A DNA stretch of 64,000 bases from a bacterium (GTDB lineage Bacteria; Vulcanimicrobiota; Vulcanimicrobiia; Vulcanimicrobiales; Vulcanimicrobiaceae): contig JAKBKY010000003.1 of the NCBI GenBank assembly GCA_021832345.1, positions 124,001 through 188,000 on the forward strand, given 5' to 3'. A model generated the notes under the pieces. The model was given only the letters and a program-made list of their open reading frames with translations, had not been told where the DNA came from and did not search any database. A program made the translations under genes and the position numbers. Positions 8,395 to 17,256 of this stretch are shown here, piece after piece (position 1 is the stretch's first letter; every line of letters begins with the position of its first letter).

Positions 8395-9366
8395 CTAGTT
8401 TCCGATGGTGATCTCCGTCCAGGGCGCATCAAGTCCCGAGGTGGTCGAGTTCGTCACCACGCTCGACGCGGAGACGGTGGCCGGATACTCGCCAAGCTCC
8501 ATGCTCGCAGCCGCATTGCCCACCTCTTCGAACAAGTCGTTCGCGCTATCGAGTGCGAGCGCGCCAGGTACTCCCGACATCGCCTCTGGAATAGTAAATG
8601 CCGGAGTGCTGGAGTTTCCGAACGGCGGCTTGTAGACTTCGATGCCCGTATGCCAGTTCACCGCGTAGAGATTGCCAAGTGAGTCGAAGGCGACGCCCGC
8701 GTATGCCGCCGACGCGGGGGCAATCGTTGCCGTCGGCGTCGAGGTGTTGCTCAACGGAAGCGAATAGATATAGATGGCCGCGGGCGAGAACGTCCCGACG
8801 GCCAGCGTCGTGCCGTTGACGGCCACCACGGGGTACGACCCGCTATTCGGAAGGGAAACGTGTATCGCGGGCGTGCTTGATGAACTCAACGGTGCCGTAT
8901 ACTCGACGATCTGCCCGAACTGCGTTCCCCCATAAAGATTGCCGGACGAGTCGTAGGCGAGGGAAAACAGATTGAGGGGGGCGCCGCCATTGGCCGGGTC
9001 GGAAGCAGAAAAGGAGAGCAGTGGCGCCGACGTATCGGTAATCGGTTTCGCGTACACCGAGATGACTTGCGCGCCGCCCCATTTCACGGCAAGCTGCCCG
9101 GCGTTCTGCGCGATCCCCATGGCACCGGCACCGCTCTGCGGCGCGGGAAGAGTGACCGACGGCGATTCGCCGCTGCTCAAGGGGAGACTGAAGACGACGA
9201 GGTTGCCGGTCTTCGACCCCGACATGTTGTTGTAGTTTGCGACGTACACATACTGAGGGATCGGGGTCGCCGTCGGCAGCGGATTGGGTGACGTACCGGT
9301 ACTACTGCATGCCGTTGCGGCGAGGACAGCCACAGCGGCGATCGCTAAGGCGAGAGTGTGCTTCAT
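8395..9366 (-). CDS. Putative lipoprotein with beta-propeller-like repeats
   Basis: A 323-residue exported protein. It starts with a short positive N-terminus, a hydrophobic segment and a lipobox, AATAC, with the lipidation cysteine at residue 20. A Ser/Thr/Pro-rich linker follows. The rest consists of repeated segments of the kind YVANY...GNLVVFSLPLSS, NLYGGTQFGQIVEYTAPLSS and NLYAVNWHTGIEVYKPPF. This pattern fits an NHL/SMP-30-type beta-propeller in which each blade has a GNLY(V/A)xN strand. No catalytic residues are evident, so binding or a structural role at the envelope is likely. It stands alone between intergenic stretches. I do not know a characterised member. Confidence 0.75.
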   Translation of the reverse strand: MKHTLALAIAAVAVLAATACSSTGTSPNPLPTATPIPQYVYVANYNNMSGSKTGNLVVFSLPLSSGESPSVTLPAPQSGAGAMGIAQNAGQLAVKWGGAQVISVYAKPITDTSAPLLSFSASDPANGGAPLNLFSLAYDSSGNLYGGTQFGQIVEYTAPLSSSSTPAIHVSLPNSGSYPVVAVNGTTLAVGTFSPAAIYIYSLPLSNTSTPTATIAPASAAYAGVAFDSLGNLYAVNWHTGIEVYKPPFGNSSTPAFTIPEAMSGVPGALALDSANDLFEEVGNAAASMELGEYPATVSASSVVTNSTTSGLDAPWTEITIGN

Positions 9367-9713
9367 GTTCGGTGGCTCCTAAATCGGATAACTTCGGCGT
9401 CGAGCGGCGGTCGATGTGTCCGCTGACCGGGGCCGATGGCGCCATGCGCCCGCCGTGCGACTAGTCCCCATGGGGCTAATCTTTAGCTGGTCGTAACCGA
9501 GATATCCTCCACATGGCCGACACATGGCCGAGCTTTTCGACCTCGGATCGTGTTGGTTTGGATCCTCCTCATCTCGCTTAGCGAGAATAGCACTTCTGCG
9601 CATGCCCGGTACGCGCCTAGCACGTCTAGTACGCCTTCGCTATGCGACGGGGAGCCATTCCGTGAAGCCATGAACCCCAAAAAACTCCCCTCAAGGCCAA
9701 TTCCTAGAAAACA
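9367..9713. other. Intergenic region upstream of the lipoprotein gene
   Basis: About 350 nt with no ORF I would support. It contains an 11-nt tandem repeat, ACATGGCCGAC then ACATGGCCGAG, at 9511-9532. The stretch nearest the lipoprotein start probably holds that gene's promoter, but no clear -35/-10 pair stands out. Confidence 0.4.
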
Positions 9714-9748
9714 CAAAACCCGCCAAACGCTCGGTTTGACGGGCTTTT
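9714..9748 (-). terminator. Rho-independent terminator after tRNA-Asn
   Basis: Read on the minus strand, the arms CCCGTCAAAC and GTTTGGCGGG form a 10-bp stem around a short loop, followed by TTTT. It lies just downstream of tRNA-Asn and ends that transcript. Confidence 0.85.
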
Positions 9749-9751
9749 AAG

Positions 9752-9827
9752 TGGCTCCGGATGCTGGACTCGAACCAGCGACCCGCTGATTAACAGTCAG
9801 CTGCTCTACCAACTGAGCTAATCCGGA
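9752..9827 (-). tRNA. tRNA-Asn (GTT)
   Basis: A complete 76-nt cloverleaf with encoded CCA. The 7-bp acceptor stem is TCCGGAT/ATCCGGA with discriminator G. The D arm is GCTC..GAGC. The anticodon stem GCTGA/TCAGC holds the loop CTGTTAA, giving anticodon GTT. The T arm is GCTGG-TTCGAGT-CCAGC. A strong terminator follows directly. Confidence 0.98.
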
Positions 9828-9922
9828 ACGAACGAACGCCTTTTAGACGGCACGGCCCGACCTCCTTGTGCCGGAGGCGGGCCGTGCGAGCGGTGGACGG
9901 CAGTCCGCGCTAGAGGAGGCTT

Positions 9923-10522
9923 CTAGTAGGGCCGGCTCGCTTGGCGCCGGATCACCACGGTGCGATTCATGTTCAGCGTGACCATGGAGCCGGCCGGCAA
10001 CTGGACGTTGGATTTCATATTGTAGCCGTAGAGGAAGCCGCCGGCTGCGCCCAGCAGGCCACCGCCGCCGGTGTGGAAGATGGTCTTGCCGATGATGTTG
10101 CCCAGAATCATGCCGCCGACGGTCGTCAACGCGACGCGGCCGCCGTTGCGAAGCTCTTGCTTCTGATTGACCGGGGTCGACGCCATGCTCGCGTTGATGC
10201 CGACGATCGTGCCGTCCGATAAGCGCAGGCTTTCGAACTGGAGCTGCAGCACCGGCTTACGACCCTGCCCGGCAGGAATAACCTTGACTACCTGGCCCGT
10301 GACCGTCGCACCGGCGTAGGCCGGATTGCCGCTCGGATACGGCGGAACGACATTCATCGTAAACTGATCGCCGACGTGCGCCGAGCCGGTGGAGATGGTG
10401 TTGTTCATCTGCGCCGTAATCTGCGCGCCCTTGTAGAGCGTCAGTACCGACTGCGCCGAGGCAGCGGCGGTCGAGAGAAGTGCGATCGCGAGGATCGCTG
10501 CTGGGATTCGGAGCTTTAACAT
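9923..10522 (-). CDS. Exported protein with glycine-zipper segment, unknown function
   Basis: A 199-residue protein with a Sec signal peptide (hydrophobic residues 7-20, cleavage near ASAQS). Residues 25-125 look like a small beta domain with repeated GAxVTGxV elements. A glycine-rich segment at about residues 130-165 (VGGMILGNIIG...GGGGLLGAAGGF) resembles a glycine zipper that could associate with membrane. A basic C-terminus follows. The layout loosely recalls TrbI/VirB10-like or SlyB/Lpp-like envelope proteins, but I cannot assign a family. It is monocistronic, followed by 95 nt of spacer and then tRNA-Asn. Confidence 0.7.
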   Translation of the reverse strand: MLKLRIPAAILAIALLSTAAASAQSVLTLYKGAQITAQMNNTISTGSAHVGDQFTMNVVPPYPSGNPAYAGATVTGQVVKVIPAGQGRKPVLQLQFESLRLSDGTIVGINASMASTPVNQKQELRNGGRVALTTVGGMILGNIIGKTIFHTGGGGLLGAAGGFLYGYNMKSNVQLPAGSMVTLNMNRTVVIRRQASRPY

Positions 10523-10622
10523 ACGTGAGTGCGTCCTTCCGTTGGTTTCTGACCTCAGTGGCCCTGAAGAGAAGATACCCTACGCTTGGCTCAACGACCC
10601 ACGAGTGCGACGAGTTCCAACT

Positions 10623-11855
10623 CTATCCCGCAAAGTTTGGGACGCGCAGCGCCTCTCCCGTGAAACCGGTGGCGGCCCGCAGGGCCTCGACCTTGTTCAA
10701 GCGCTCCCATGGGAGGTCGAGCTCACGGCGACCGAAGTGCCCGTACGAGGCAACCTGTTTGTAGATGGGCCGGCGCAGGTCGAGATGGGCGATGATCGCC
10801 GCGGGACGCAGATCGAAGGTCGCCAGAACCGCCCTGGTGATCTGCTCTTCGGGAATCTTGGCCGTGCCGAAGGTCTCCACCATAACGCTCATCGGGCGCG
10901 CGACGCCGATCGCATAGGCCACCTGCACCTCGCAGCGATCCGCCAAGCCCGCAGCGACGACGTTCTTGGCCACATGACGCGCCGCATAGGCCGCCGAGCG
11001 ATCTACCTTGGTCGGATCCTTGCCCGAGAAGGCTCCGCCGCCGTGACGAGCCATCCCGCCATAGGTATCGGCGATGATCTTTCGCCCGGTCAAGCCCGCA
11101 TCGCCCTTGGGGCCACCGATCACAAACCGGCCGGTGGGATTGACGTAGACGCGCGTGTCGGCATCGCGCAGCGAACGGGGGATCACATGGTTGATCACCT
11201 TCTCGGTGACCTCATGGCGAATTACGTCCAGCGGGATCTCCGGGTCGTGCTGCGTCGAAATCACGATCGCATCGACGCGCTTGGGCTGATCCCCGTCATA
11301 CTCGACGGTGACTTGGCTCTTGCCGTCCGGGCGCAGGTACGGGATATCCCCATTCTTGCGCATCGCCGAAAGATGCTTGGTCAAGTTATGCGCGAGCGTG
11401 ATCGGCAACGGCATCAACTCGTCCGTCTCGCGGCAAGCATAACCGAACATCATGCCTTGATCGCCGGCACCGCCCAGTTCAAATTCATCGTCGGCATGTT
11501 GGCCGGCCTTGACCTCCAGCGATCTATCGACGCCCATCGCGATGTCCGAAGACTGCTCGTCGATCGAGACGCTCACACCGCAGGTCTCCGCGTCGAACCC
11601 GACGCTCGAACGCGTATACCCGATCTCCCGGATCGTCTCGCGGACGATGCGCGGGATATCGATATAGGTCTTGGTCGTCACCTCTCCGGCAACGTGAATC
11701 TGGCCGGTAATGGCGAACGTCTCGACGGCCACGCGGCCATAGGGATCATCCTTGAGAATCGCATCTAAGACCGCGTCCGATATCTGATCGGCCATCTTGT
11801 CAGGGTGACCTTCCGTGACCGATTCGCTGGTGAAGAACCGACGGTATGCCATCAC
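10623..11855 (-). CDS. metK: S-adenosylmethionine synthetase
   Basis: Makes S-adenosylmethionine from methionine and ATP in the cytoplasm. Its length of 410 residues is near the family norm. The ATP motif [17 protein letters not shown] is at residues 10-26, and [18 protein letters not shown] is the flexible-loop region. The signature [12 protein letters not shown] is near residue 150, and [16 protein letters not shown] near residue 280. It lies 73 nt downstream of ahcY on the same strand, so methyl-donor synthesis and removal of S-adenosylhomocysteine are probably co-transcribed. The start Met-Met-Ala-Tyr is supported by the conserved motif position. The C-terminus is slightly longer than the Escherichia coli enzyme. 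Confidence 0.98.
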   Translation of the reverse strand: MMAYRRFFTSESVTEGHPDKMADQISDAVLDAILKDDPYGRVAVETFAITGQIHVAGEVTTKTYIDIPRIVRETIREIGYTRSSVGFDAETCGVSVSIDEQSSDIAMGVDRSLEVKAGQHADDEFELGGAGDQGMMFGYACRETDELMPLPITLAHNLTKHLSAMRKNGDIPYLRPDGKSQVTVEYDGDQPKRVDAIVISTQHDPEIPLDVIRHEVTEKVINHVIPRSLRDADTRVYVNPTGRFVIGGPKGDAGLTGRKIIADTYGGMARHGGGAFSGKDPTKVDRSAAYAARHVAKNVVAAGLADRCEVQVAYAIGVARPMSVMVETFGTAKIPEEQITRAVLATFDLRPAAIIAHLDLRRPIYKQVASYGHFGRRELDLPWERLNKVEALRAATGFTGEALRVPNFAG

Positions 11856-11928
11856 ATATTCCTATCTTCTTACGGAGTGTGAGCCGGCTTGACGCCACCG
11901 GCACAAATTGGTGCAAGCGCTACGTGAA

Positions 11929-13304
<1,376 letters not shown>

Positions 13305-13934
13305 ATGGAGACGCTCGATGACTACCTTGTACGGCTTGCATCGCTCGAGCCCACCCCCGGGGGCGGCAGCGCTGCGACGTTAGTCGCGGCCATGGGCGCG
13401 GCACTGGTCGCGATGGTTGCGCGCATCTGTGCCCAAAGCCCCAGCACGGCGCAACCCGCGCGGCAACTCGCAACGCAACTCATCGAGCAGGCCGAGCGCT
13501 TGCGTCTGGAGTTGCTCGCGGCCCGCGTTCGGGATGAAGTCGCCTTCGGCGCGGTCGTCTCGGCGCAAGCGCTTCCCCGCACCGACGCCGAGCAACAATC
13601 GGCGCGCCGTGCCGCCATCCAATCGGCGCTCATCGAGGCTGCACGTGAACCGCTTGGAGCGGCACGGCTGGCCCTGCATGTTCTGCGACTGGTCGTGCAA
13701 GCGCTGGGCCTGGAAAACCGCAACCTGGAAAGCGACCTCGGCACCGCCGGCGAGTTTGCGCGCGCGGCGCTGGCCGCGTGCGCCTATAACGTGCGAATCA
13801 ATCATCGGTTCCTGCGCAATGCCGCGATCGTGCGCTCGCAGGAAGCCGCGCTGGCAGGCTACGAGGGCGATGCGGACGCCCTGCTCGAGCGCATCCGAAC
13901 CGCGCTTGCCCTACGCAACGCCGACGGCCCGTAG
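13305..13934 (+). CDS. Cyclodeaminase/methenyltetrahydrofolate cyclohydrolase family protein
   Basis: A 209-residue all-helical protein of the FTCD_C family. This is the formiminotetrahydrofolate cyclodeaminase domain, also found alone as FchA, which interconverts folate one-carbon units. The N-terminus SLEPTPGGGSAATLVAAMGAALVAMVARI is the diagnostic glycine-rich first helix. The length equals a stand-alone cyclodeaminase domain, with no transferase domain. The ATG has a strong GGAGAC-type site. It is divergent from ahcY, consistent with a folate/methyl-cycle neighbourhood, though folate chemistry here is inferred from family only. Its 3' end overlaps the convergent PHP gene by 24 nt, which is unusual but keeps both reading frames intact. 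Confidence 0.88.
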   Translation: METLDDYLVRLASLEPTPGGGSAATLVAAMGAALVAMVARICAQSPSTAQPARQLATQLIEQAERLRLELLAARVRDEVAFGAVVSAQALPRTDAEQQSARRAAIQSALIEAAREPLGAARLALHVLRLVVQALGLENRNLESDLGTAGEFARAALAACAYNVRINHRFLRNAAIVRSQEAALAGYEGDADALLERIRTALALRNADGP

Positions 13935-14720
13935 GAACGGCGCGATCTGGGCATCGCCAACCTCCATCCCGACGCCGCTCGTATGGTAGCGGATATCGTG
14001 AAAGTCGGCGCCGCCGGTCAGCAACAATCCATACCGATCGGCAAGCGCACGAAACGCATCGACGTCTTCGCGTACGTGCGAAGGGTAGAACGCCTCTAAT
14101 CCGTCGAGGCCTCCGGCCGCGAGTTCGTCGATGATCGCACGATCCTTCAACCGGCCGGGATGCGCCAGAACGGCAAGCCCGTCGCTCGCGTGGATCGCTT
14201 CGATCGCCTGCGCCGGGGTCACGTGGGTGCTCGGCTCGTAGCCGGGTTTCCCTCGTCGCAAGAAGTTCCGAAACGCGGACTCGATGTCGCTTGCGATCCC
14301 GAGGCGCACGAGCGCCTTGCCGATGTGAGGGCGCCCGAATGCCTGCGCGCCGACCGCTTCTCGCTCGACATCCGCTTCGCTGATCCCGTAGCCGGCCTCC
14401 CGCAACCGGCGCACCATGCGAGCCACCCGGCCTCGCCGAGCCCGACGATTCGCAGCGAGCAGAGCATCGAGCGGCGACGGCCCGAGCGGCAAGCGATACC
14501 CGAGGATATGGACTTCGTTATCGCGCCAGCTTGTGTTGATCTCGACCCCGGTCACCACTCGGGACCCGGCGGGCACCTCAAACGATCCGTAGGCGGCCAG
14601 CGTATCGTGATCGGAGATCGAAAAGACCGCGACCTGCCGTTCCCCCATAAAATCGGCGAGCTCTTGGGCGGTCAGGCTCCCGTCACTGGCCGCTGTATGG
14701 CTGTGGAAGTCGACAATCAC
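13911..14720 (-). CDS. PHP-domain phosphoesterase (TrpH/RNase AM-like)
   Basis: A 269-residue metal-dependent phosphoesterase. PHP motif I is DFHSHTAASDGSLT at residues 3-16. Motif II is ISDHDTLAAYG near residue 35. Further metal ligands appear in VTGVEINT, LAHPGRLKD and TGGADFHD. This arrangement is that of TrpH/RNase AM, a 5'-3' exonuclease that trims RNA ends, and of related 3',5'-nucleotide bisphosphate phosphatases. It is the last gene of the operon with ymdB and spoVS, and its ATG overlaps the spoVS stop by 4 nt. YmdB proteins are linked to RNA-processing regulation, so an RNA-related role fits, but the substrate is not shown by sequence. Confidence 0.88.
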   Translation of the reverse strand: MIVDFHSHTAASDGSLTAQELADFMGERQVAVFSISDHDTLAAYGSFEVPAGSRVVTGVEINTSWRDNEVHILGYRLPLGPSPLDALLAANRRARRGRVARMVRRLREAGYGISEADVEREAVGAQAFGRPHIGKALVRLGIASDIESAFRNFLRRGKPGYEPSTHVTPAQAIEAIHASDGLAVLAHPGRLKDRAIIDELAAGGLDGLEAFYPSHVREDVDAFRALADRYGLLLTGGADFHDIRYHTSGVGMEVGDAQIAPFLRAVGVA

Positions 14721-15043
14721 GCCTTACGGCGTTCCACTGCAAGGGAGATCCCGGTGCGACGTTCTTCGCCGATCTGGATCGTCATGAATGCCGGGACACA
14801 GACCATGTCGATCCCTTCATCCTTCAAGTAGCTGCGCGCGATGGCGATCGACTTCACCGCTTGATTGACCGCAGCGGCCCCGACGGCTTGGATCTCCGCA
14901 GTGTCACGCTCCCGCATAACCGCCGCTAGGGCACCGGCGACGGCGTTGGGGTTGCTTTTCGCCGAGACTTTGAGCGTCAAGAGGATCGGCTTCTCAATGG
15001 TGGTGGTGTCGGCGGTGGCGGTGGTGATGGTATCGATAGTCAT
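14717..15043 (-). CDS. spoVS: Stage V sporulation protein S (SpoVS) family, Alba-like
   Basis: A 108-residue protein. Residues 20-105 are the SpoVS domain: LTLKVSAKSNPNAVAGALA, then EIQAVGAAAVNQAVKSIAIARSYL. The fold is similar to Alba nucleic-acid-binding proteins (family knowledge). SpoVS occurs in many non-sporulating bacteria, so its name should not be read as evidence of spores. The first 18 residues are a Thr-rich extension. Its ATG overlaps the ymdB stop, and its own stop overlaps the next gene's start, both as 4-nt overlaps, so it is translationally coupled within the operon. Linkage of SpoVS with YmdB is common in other phyla. Confidence 0.95.
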   Translation of the reverse strand: MTIDTITTATADTTTIEKPILLTLKVSAKSNPNAVAGALAAVMRERDTAEIQAVGAAAVNQAVKSIAIARSYLKDEGIDMVCVPAFMTIQIGEERRTGISLAVERRKA

Positions 15044-15801
15044 GCAATGCCTCGAAGAAAGATGCGCTTCATCTCGGTCGCTTTACCCGTTGCGACGTTG
15101 ATTCTCACGACCACAGCACAGAACTGTTTGGTTCCGCCCTTCTGAACCGAGAAGCGTTCCGAGACCCCACTCGTGAACCGCTCCAGCACGGCGTCCGCCT
15201 CCATTCCGATCACCCCGTCGCTGGCGCCGGTCATTCCGACATCGGTCACATAGCCCGATCCTCCGGGGAGAATCTGTTCGTCGGCGGTCTGCACGTGCGT
15301 ATGGGTACCATACAGAACCGAGATGCGCCCGTCGAGGAATCGCCCCAAGGCGACCTTCTCGGAGGTGGCTTCGGCATGTATATCAACCGCGATGATCGGC
15401 GTCCGGTCCCGCAGGTGCGATACCGCCTCCTGCGCGCATCGAAACGGGTCGTCGACCGGCGGCATGAACGTGCGCCCCATGAGATTCAAGACGCCGATCG
15501 TCACGCCGTTGACGTCGAGGAATCCGTAGCCGCGACCGGGCGCGGTCGGCGGATAGTTGGCGGGGCGCAGTACGCGATCGGAGCTTTCGAGATACGCGCG
15601 GATATCGCGCTTATCGAAGATGTGATTGCCGCTCGTGATGAAGTCCACGCCGGTTGCGAACATCTCTTGCGCGGTCGGCACGGTCAGGCCGAAGCCCCCG
15701 GCAGCATTTTCGCCGTTCGCAATGCAGGCATCGATGCCGTGCTGCTCGCGGGCGAGCGGCAGGCAGCGAGCCAACGCTTCGCGACCGGGCGAACCAACCA
15801 C
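15040..15801 (-). CDS. ymdB: YmdB-family metallophosphoesterase (cyclic-nucleotide phosphodiesterase-like)
   Basis: Calcineurin-like phosphoesterase of the YmdB group. Metal-binding motifs are GENAAGGFGL, TSGNHIFDKRDI, DIHAEATSEK and YGTHTHVQTADE, followed by DVGMTG. The Bacillus protein binds two metals and cleaves 2',3'-cyclic nucleotides, affecting development (family knowledge). The first ordinary start is the GTG at 15801, used here. However, that start omits the family's N-terminal strand and the metal-ligand aspartate. These are present just upstream in the same frame (Leu-Leu-Leu-Ile-Gly-Asp, 15819-15802), so translation probably starts earlier, perhaps at one of three CTG codons at 15811-15819. 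No ATG, GTG or TTG is available there. Confidence 0.9.
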   Translation of the reverse strand: MVGSPGREALARCLPLAREQHGIDACIANGENAAGGFGLTVPTAQEMFATGVDFITSGNHIFDKRDIRAYLESSDRVLRPANYPPTAPGRGYGFLDVNGVTIGVLNLMGRTFMPPVDDPFRCAQEAVSHLRDRTPIIAVDIHAEATSEKVALGRFLDGRISVLYGTHTHVQTADEQILPGGSGYVTDVGMTGASDGVIGMEADAVLERFTSGVSERFSVQKGGTKQFCAVVVRINVATGKATEMKRIFLRGIA

Positions 15802-15830
15802 GTCTCCGATCAGCAGCAGGTTCGTCGTGC

Positions 15831-16400
15831 TTAGCGGCGAGTCGACGCCTTTGCTTTCTTGCGTGATTTGAGGAAGTAGACTAAGACATGCGACTCTTCC
15901 CGAAAGCCGACCAGGCTCTTGGATTGCGTCGGGTCGCGCAGGGCCTCAACCGCGTAACTCGCCGCCTCGTCGGCGGCAGCGATGTCTTCCTCAAAGCGGT
16001 CCGGTTCCACCGGCGTGCGCACAAGCGCCTCCCCGAAGCGTTCTGCGAAGAACGCCGCCATGAGGTCGAGCTCTTCTTTGCAGAAGGTCTGCCGGTCGCG
16101 CGTCACGTGGACGAAGGTCATCCCTCGGTCGCTCTCGCAGTCGACCCGTAAGGTGCCGTACTCGCCGCGCGAGAGCGCATGGAAGCCGGAGGCATGATCG
16201 TCGATCGCCTCAGCCAGGAGCGCCTGCGCCGCCCGGTCCAGCCGTTGCTTGACGGCGAAGGTCAAGCGGAGGGTCCCCTCGCCGAGTAACGAGCGAATCG
16301 AGGTCAACTCCGGGAAGCGCGCCAGGAGCGCGCAGACCAGGCTAACGGTGTCGGCATTTTCGATAGGCAAACGGCTATTCATCATGCATCGCAAAGGCAA
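15831..16400 (-). CDS. Conserved-looking protein upstream of ymdB, unknown function
   Basis: A 189-residue soluble protein I do not recognise. The N-terminal half is mixed alpha/beta (LVCALLARFPELTSIRS, then TLRLTFAVKQ). The middle contains two His-rich stretches, DDHASGFHALSRGEYG and MTFVHVTRDRQTFCKEEL. A helical acidic region and a Lys-rich tail follow. No signal peptide or membrane helix is seen. The start may be the ATG at 16382 rather than 16400. Its TAA stop lies within the upstream extension of ymdB, so the two are coupled. In Firmicutes RNase Y often precedes ymdB; this protein holds that place here but shows no KH or HD motif. Confidence 0.75.
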   Translation of the reverse strand: MPLRCMMNSRLPIENADTVSLVCALLARFPELTSIRSLLGEGTLRLTFAVKQRLDRAAQALLAEAIDDHASGFHALSRGEYGTLRVDCESDRGMTFVHVTRDRQTFCKEELDLMAAFFAERFGEALVRTPVEPDRFEEDIAAADEAASYAVEALRDPTQSKSLVGFREESHVLVYFLKSRKKAKASTRR

Positions 16401-16466
16401 GCGGCGGGCCCCCTCTCTTGGACGCGGCCGGCGCCTTTCCCCCGGTCCGCACCGAGCCGGAGGCGA

Positions 16467-16670
16467 TTGGCGAGGAAAAAGAAATTAAAGGCTGGTCCTT
16501 CCTTGCCGCACGTGCGCCCGCTCGATGTCCAAAGTGGGAATAAGGTCCTCGTGAAATTTACGAACACCAGCAGCATGGATCATCCCATGCATCTGCACGA
16601 TCATGCCTTTAAAGTGAAAGATACGGCCGACTCGCCCCCCGGACGGACGACGGAGGCCGATGATGTCTAG
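16467..16670 (+). pseudogene. Multicopper-oxidase C-terminal domain fragment
   Basis: A 67-codon frame whose residues 17-50 read like the last cupredoxin domain of a multicopper oxidase. It has DVQSGNKVLVKFTN and then DHPMHLHDHAFKV, the HPMHLHGHxF copper motif. All preceding domains and the final HCHxxxH segment are missing. The frame ends TEADDV and a stop that overlaps the start of the next cupredoxin gene by 11 nt. It has a GGAGG ribosome site 3 nt before a TTG start, so it could still be translated as a mini-copper protein. A decayed oxidase gene is the simpler reading. Confidence 0.55.
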
Positions 16671-17202
16671 ACGAGGTTTCTTTCCGGCGATTGCGCTGAT
16701 CGTCGGGGTGGCGCTCCTGGGCACCGCGTTCTTTCTCGTGCGCGCCCATGCTACCGCAGTCACGCACGATGCACCGGTCTACGTCCACATGAACGGCGCC
16801 AATGAGTTTCTCGAGTCGGTCGTCGCAGTACGCCCGGGCCAACCCGTCATCTTCGTGAACGAAGACACCGGCATGCACACCATCGTCGGCTTCAATCCGG
16901 TCACCGGCCACACGCCCGCCTACGGCATCAACGGCGTCGTCCAAGGCACCCCGGGTCCCGGGCACCCCGTCTCAACCTATCGCGTGAGCTTCGCCAAACC
17001 CGGTTTCTACGCATACTACTGCTCCGTCCATGCCAAGCTTCTGCCGACCTTCGGGAAGGGAGTGACTGCCGTCAAACGTGCACACGCCGACGGTTACGCG
17101 GCGATGTCCGGCGTCATCGTCGTCACCACGGACCCGGCTCTGCCGGCCGGCAATCCCGCGACCAGCCGCCGCCGGATACTCCCAGGGTATTTCGGCGGCT
17201 AA
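16660..17202 (+). CDS. Membrane-anchored cupredoxin (blue copper) domain protein
   Basis: A 180-residue protein with an N-terminal uncleaved signal-anchor (residues 7-27), then a single cupredoxin domain facing the periplasm. Candidate type 1 copper ligands are the His in GMHTIVG, the Cys and His in YYCSVHAK, and a Met in GYAAMSGVIVV. This order (His...Cys-x2-His...Met) fits a plastocyanin/nitrosocyanin-like site, although the spacing from Cys/His to Met is long. It probably carries electrons or binds copper near the outer face of the inner membrane. It overlaps the multicopper-oxidase fragment, suggesting an older copper-handling locus. The Ser/Arg-rich C-terminus is of unknown role. Confidence 0.8.
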   Translation: MMSRRGFFPAIALIVGVALLGTAFFLVRAHATAVTHDAPVYVHMNGANEFLESVVAVRPGQPVIFVNEDTGMHTIVGFNPVTGHTPAYGINGVVQGTPGPGHPVSTYRVSFAKPGFYAYYCSVHAKLLPTFGKGVTAVKRAHADGYAAMSGVIVVTTDPALPAGNPATSRRRILPGYFGG

Positions 17203-17256
17203 CGCCGCGCAGGGGCGGGGTTTGCAGAGCGACGCGGATAATCTCCTGGCCGACCT

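Noticed and set aside
14717-15043. SpoVS as evidence of sporulation
   Set aside because: SpoVS occurs in many non-spore-formers, and no other sporulation gene is present here.
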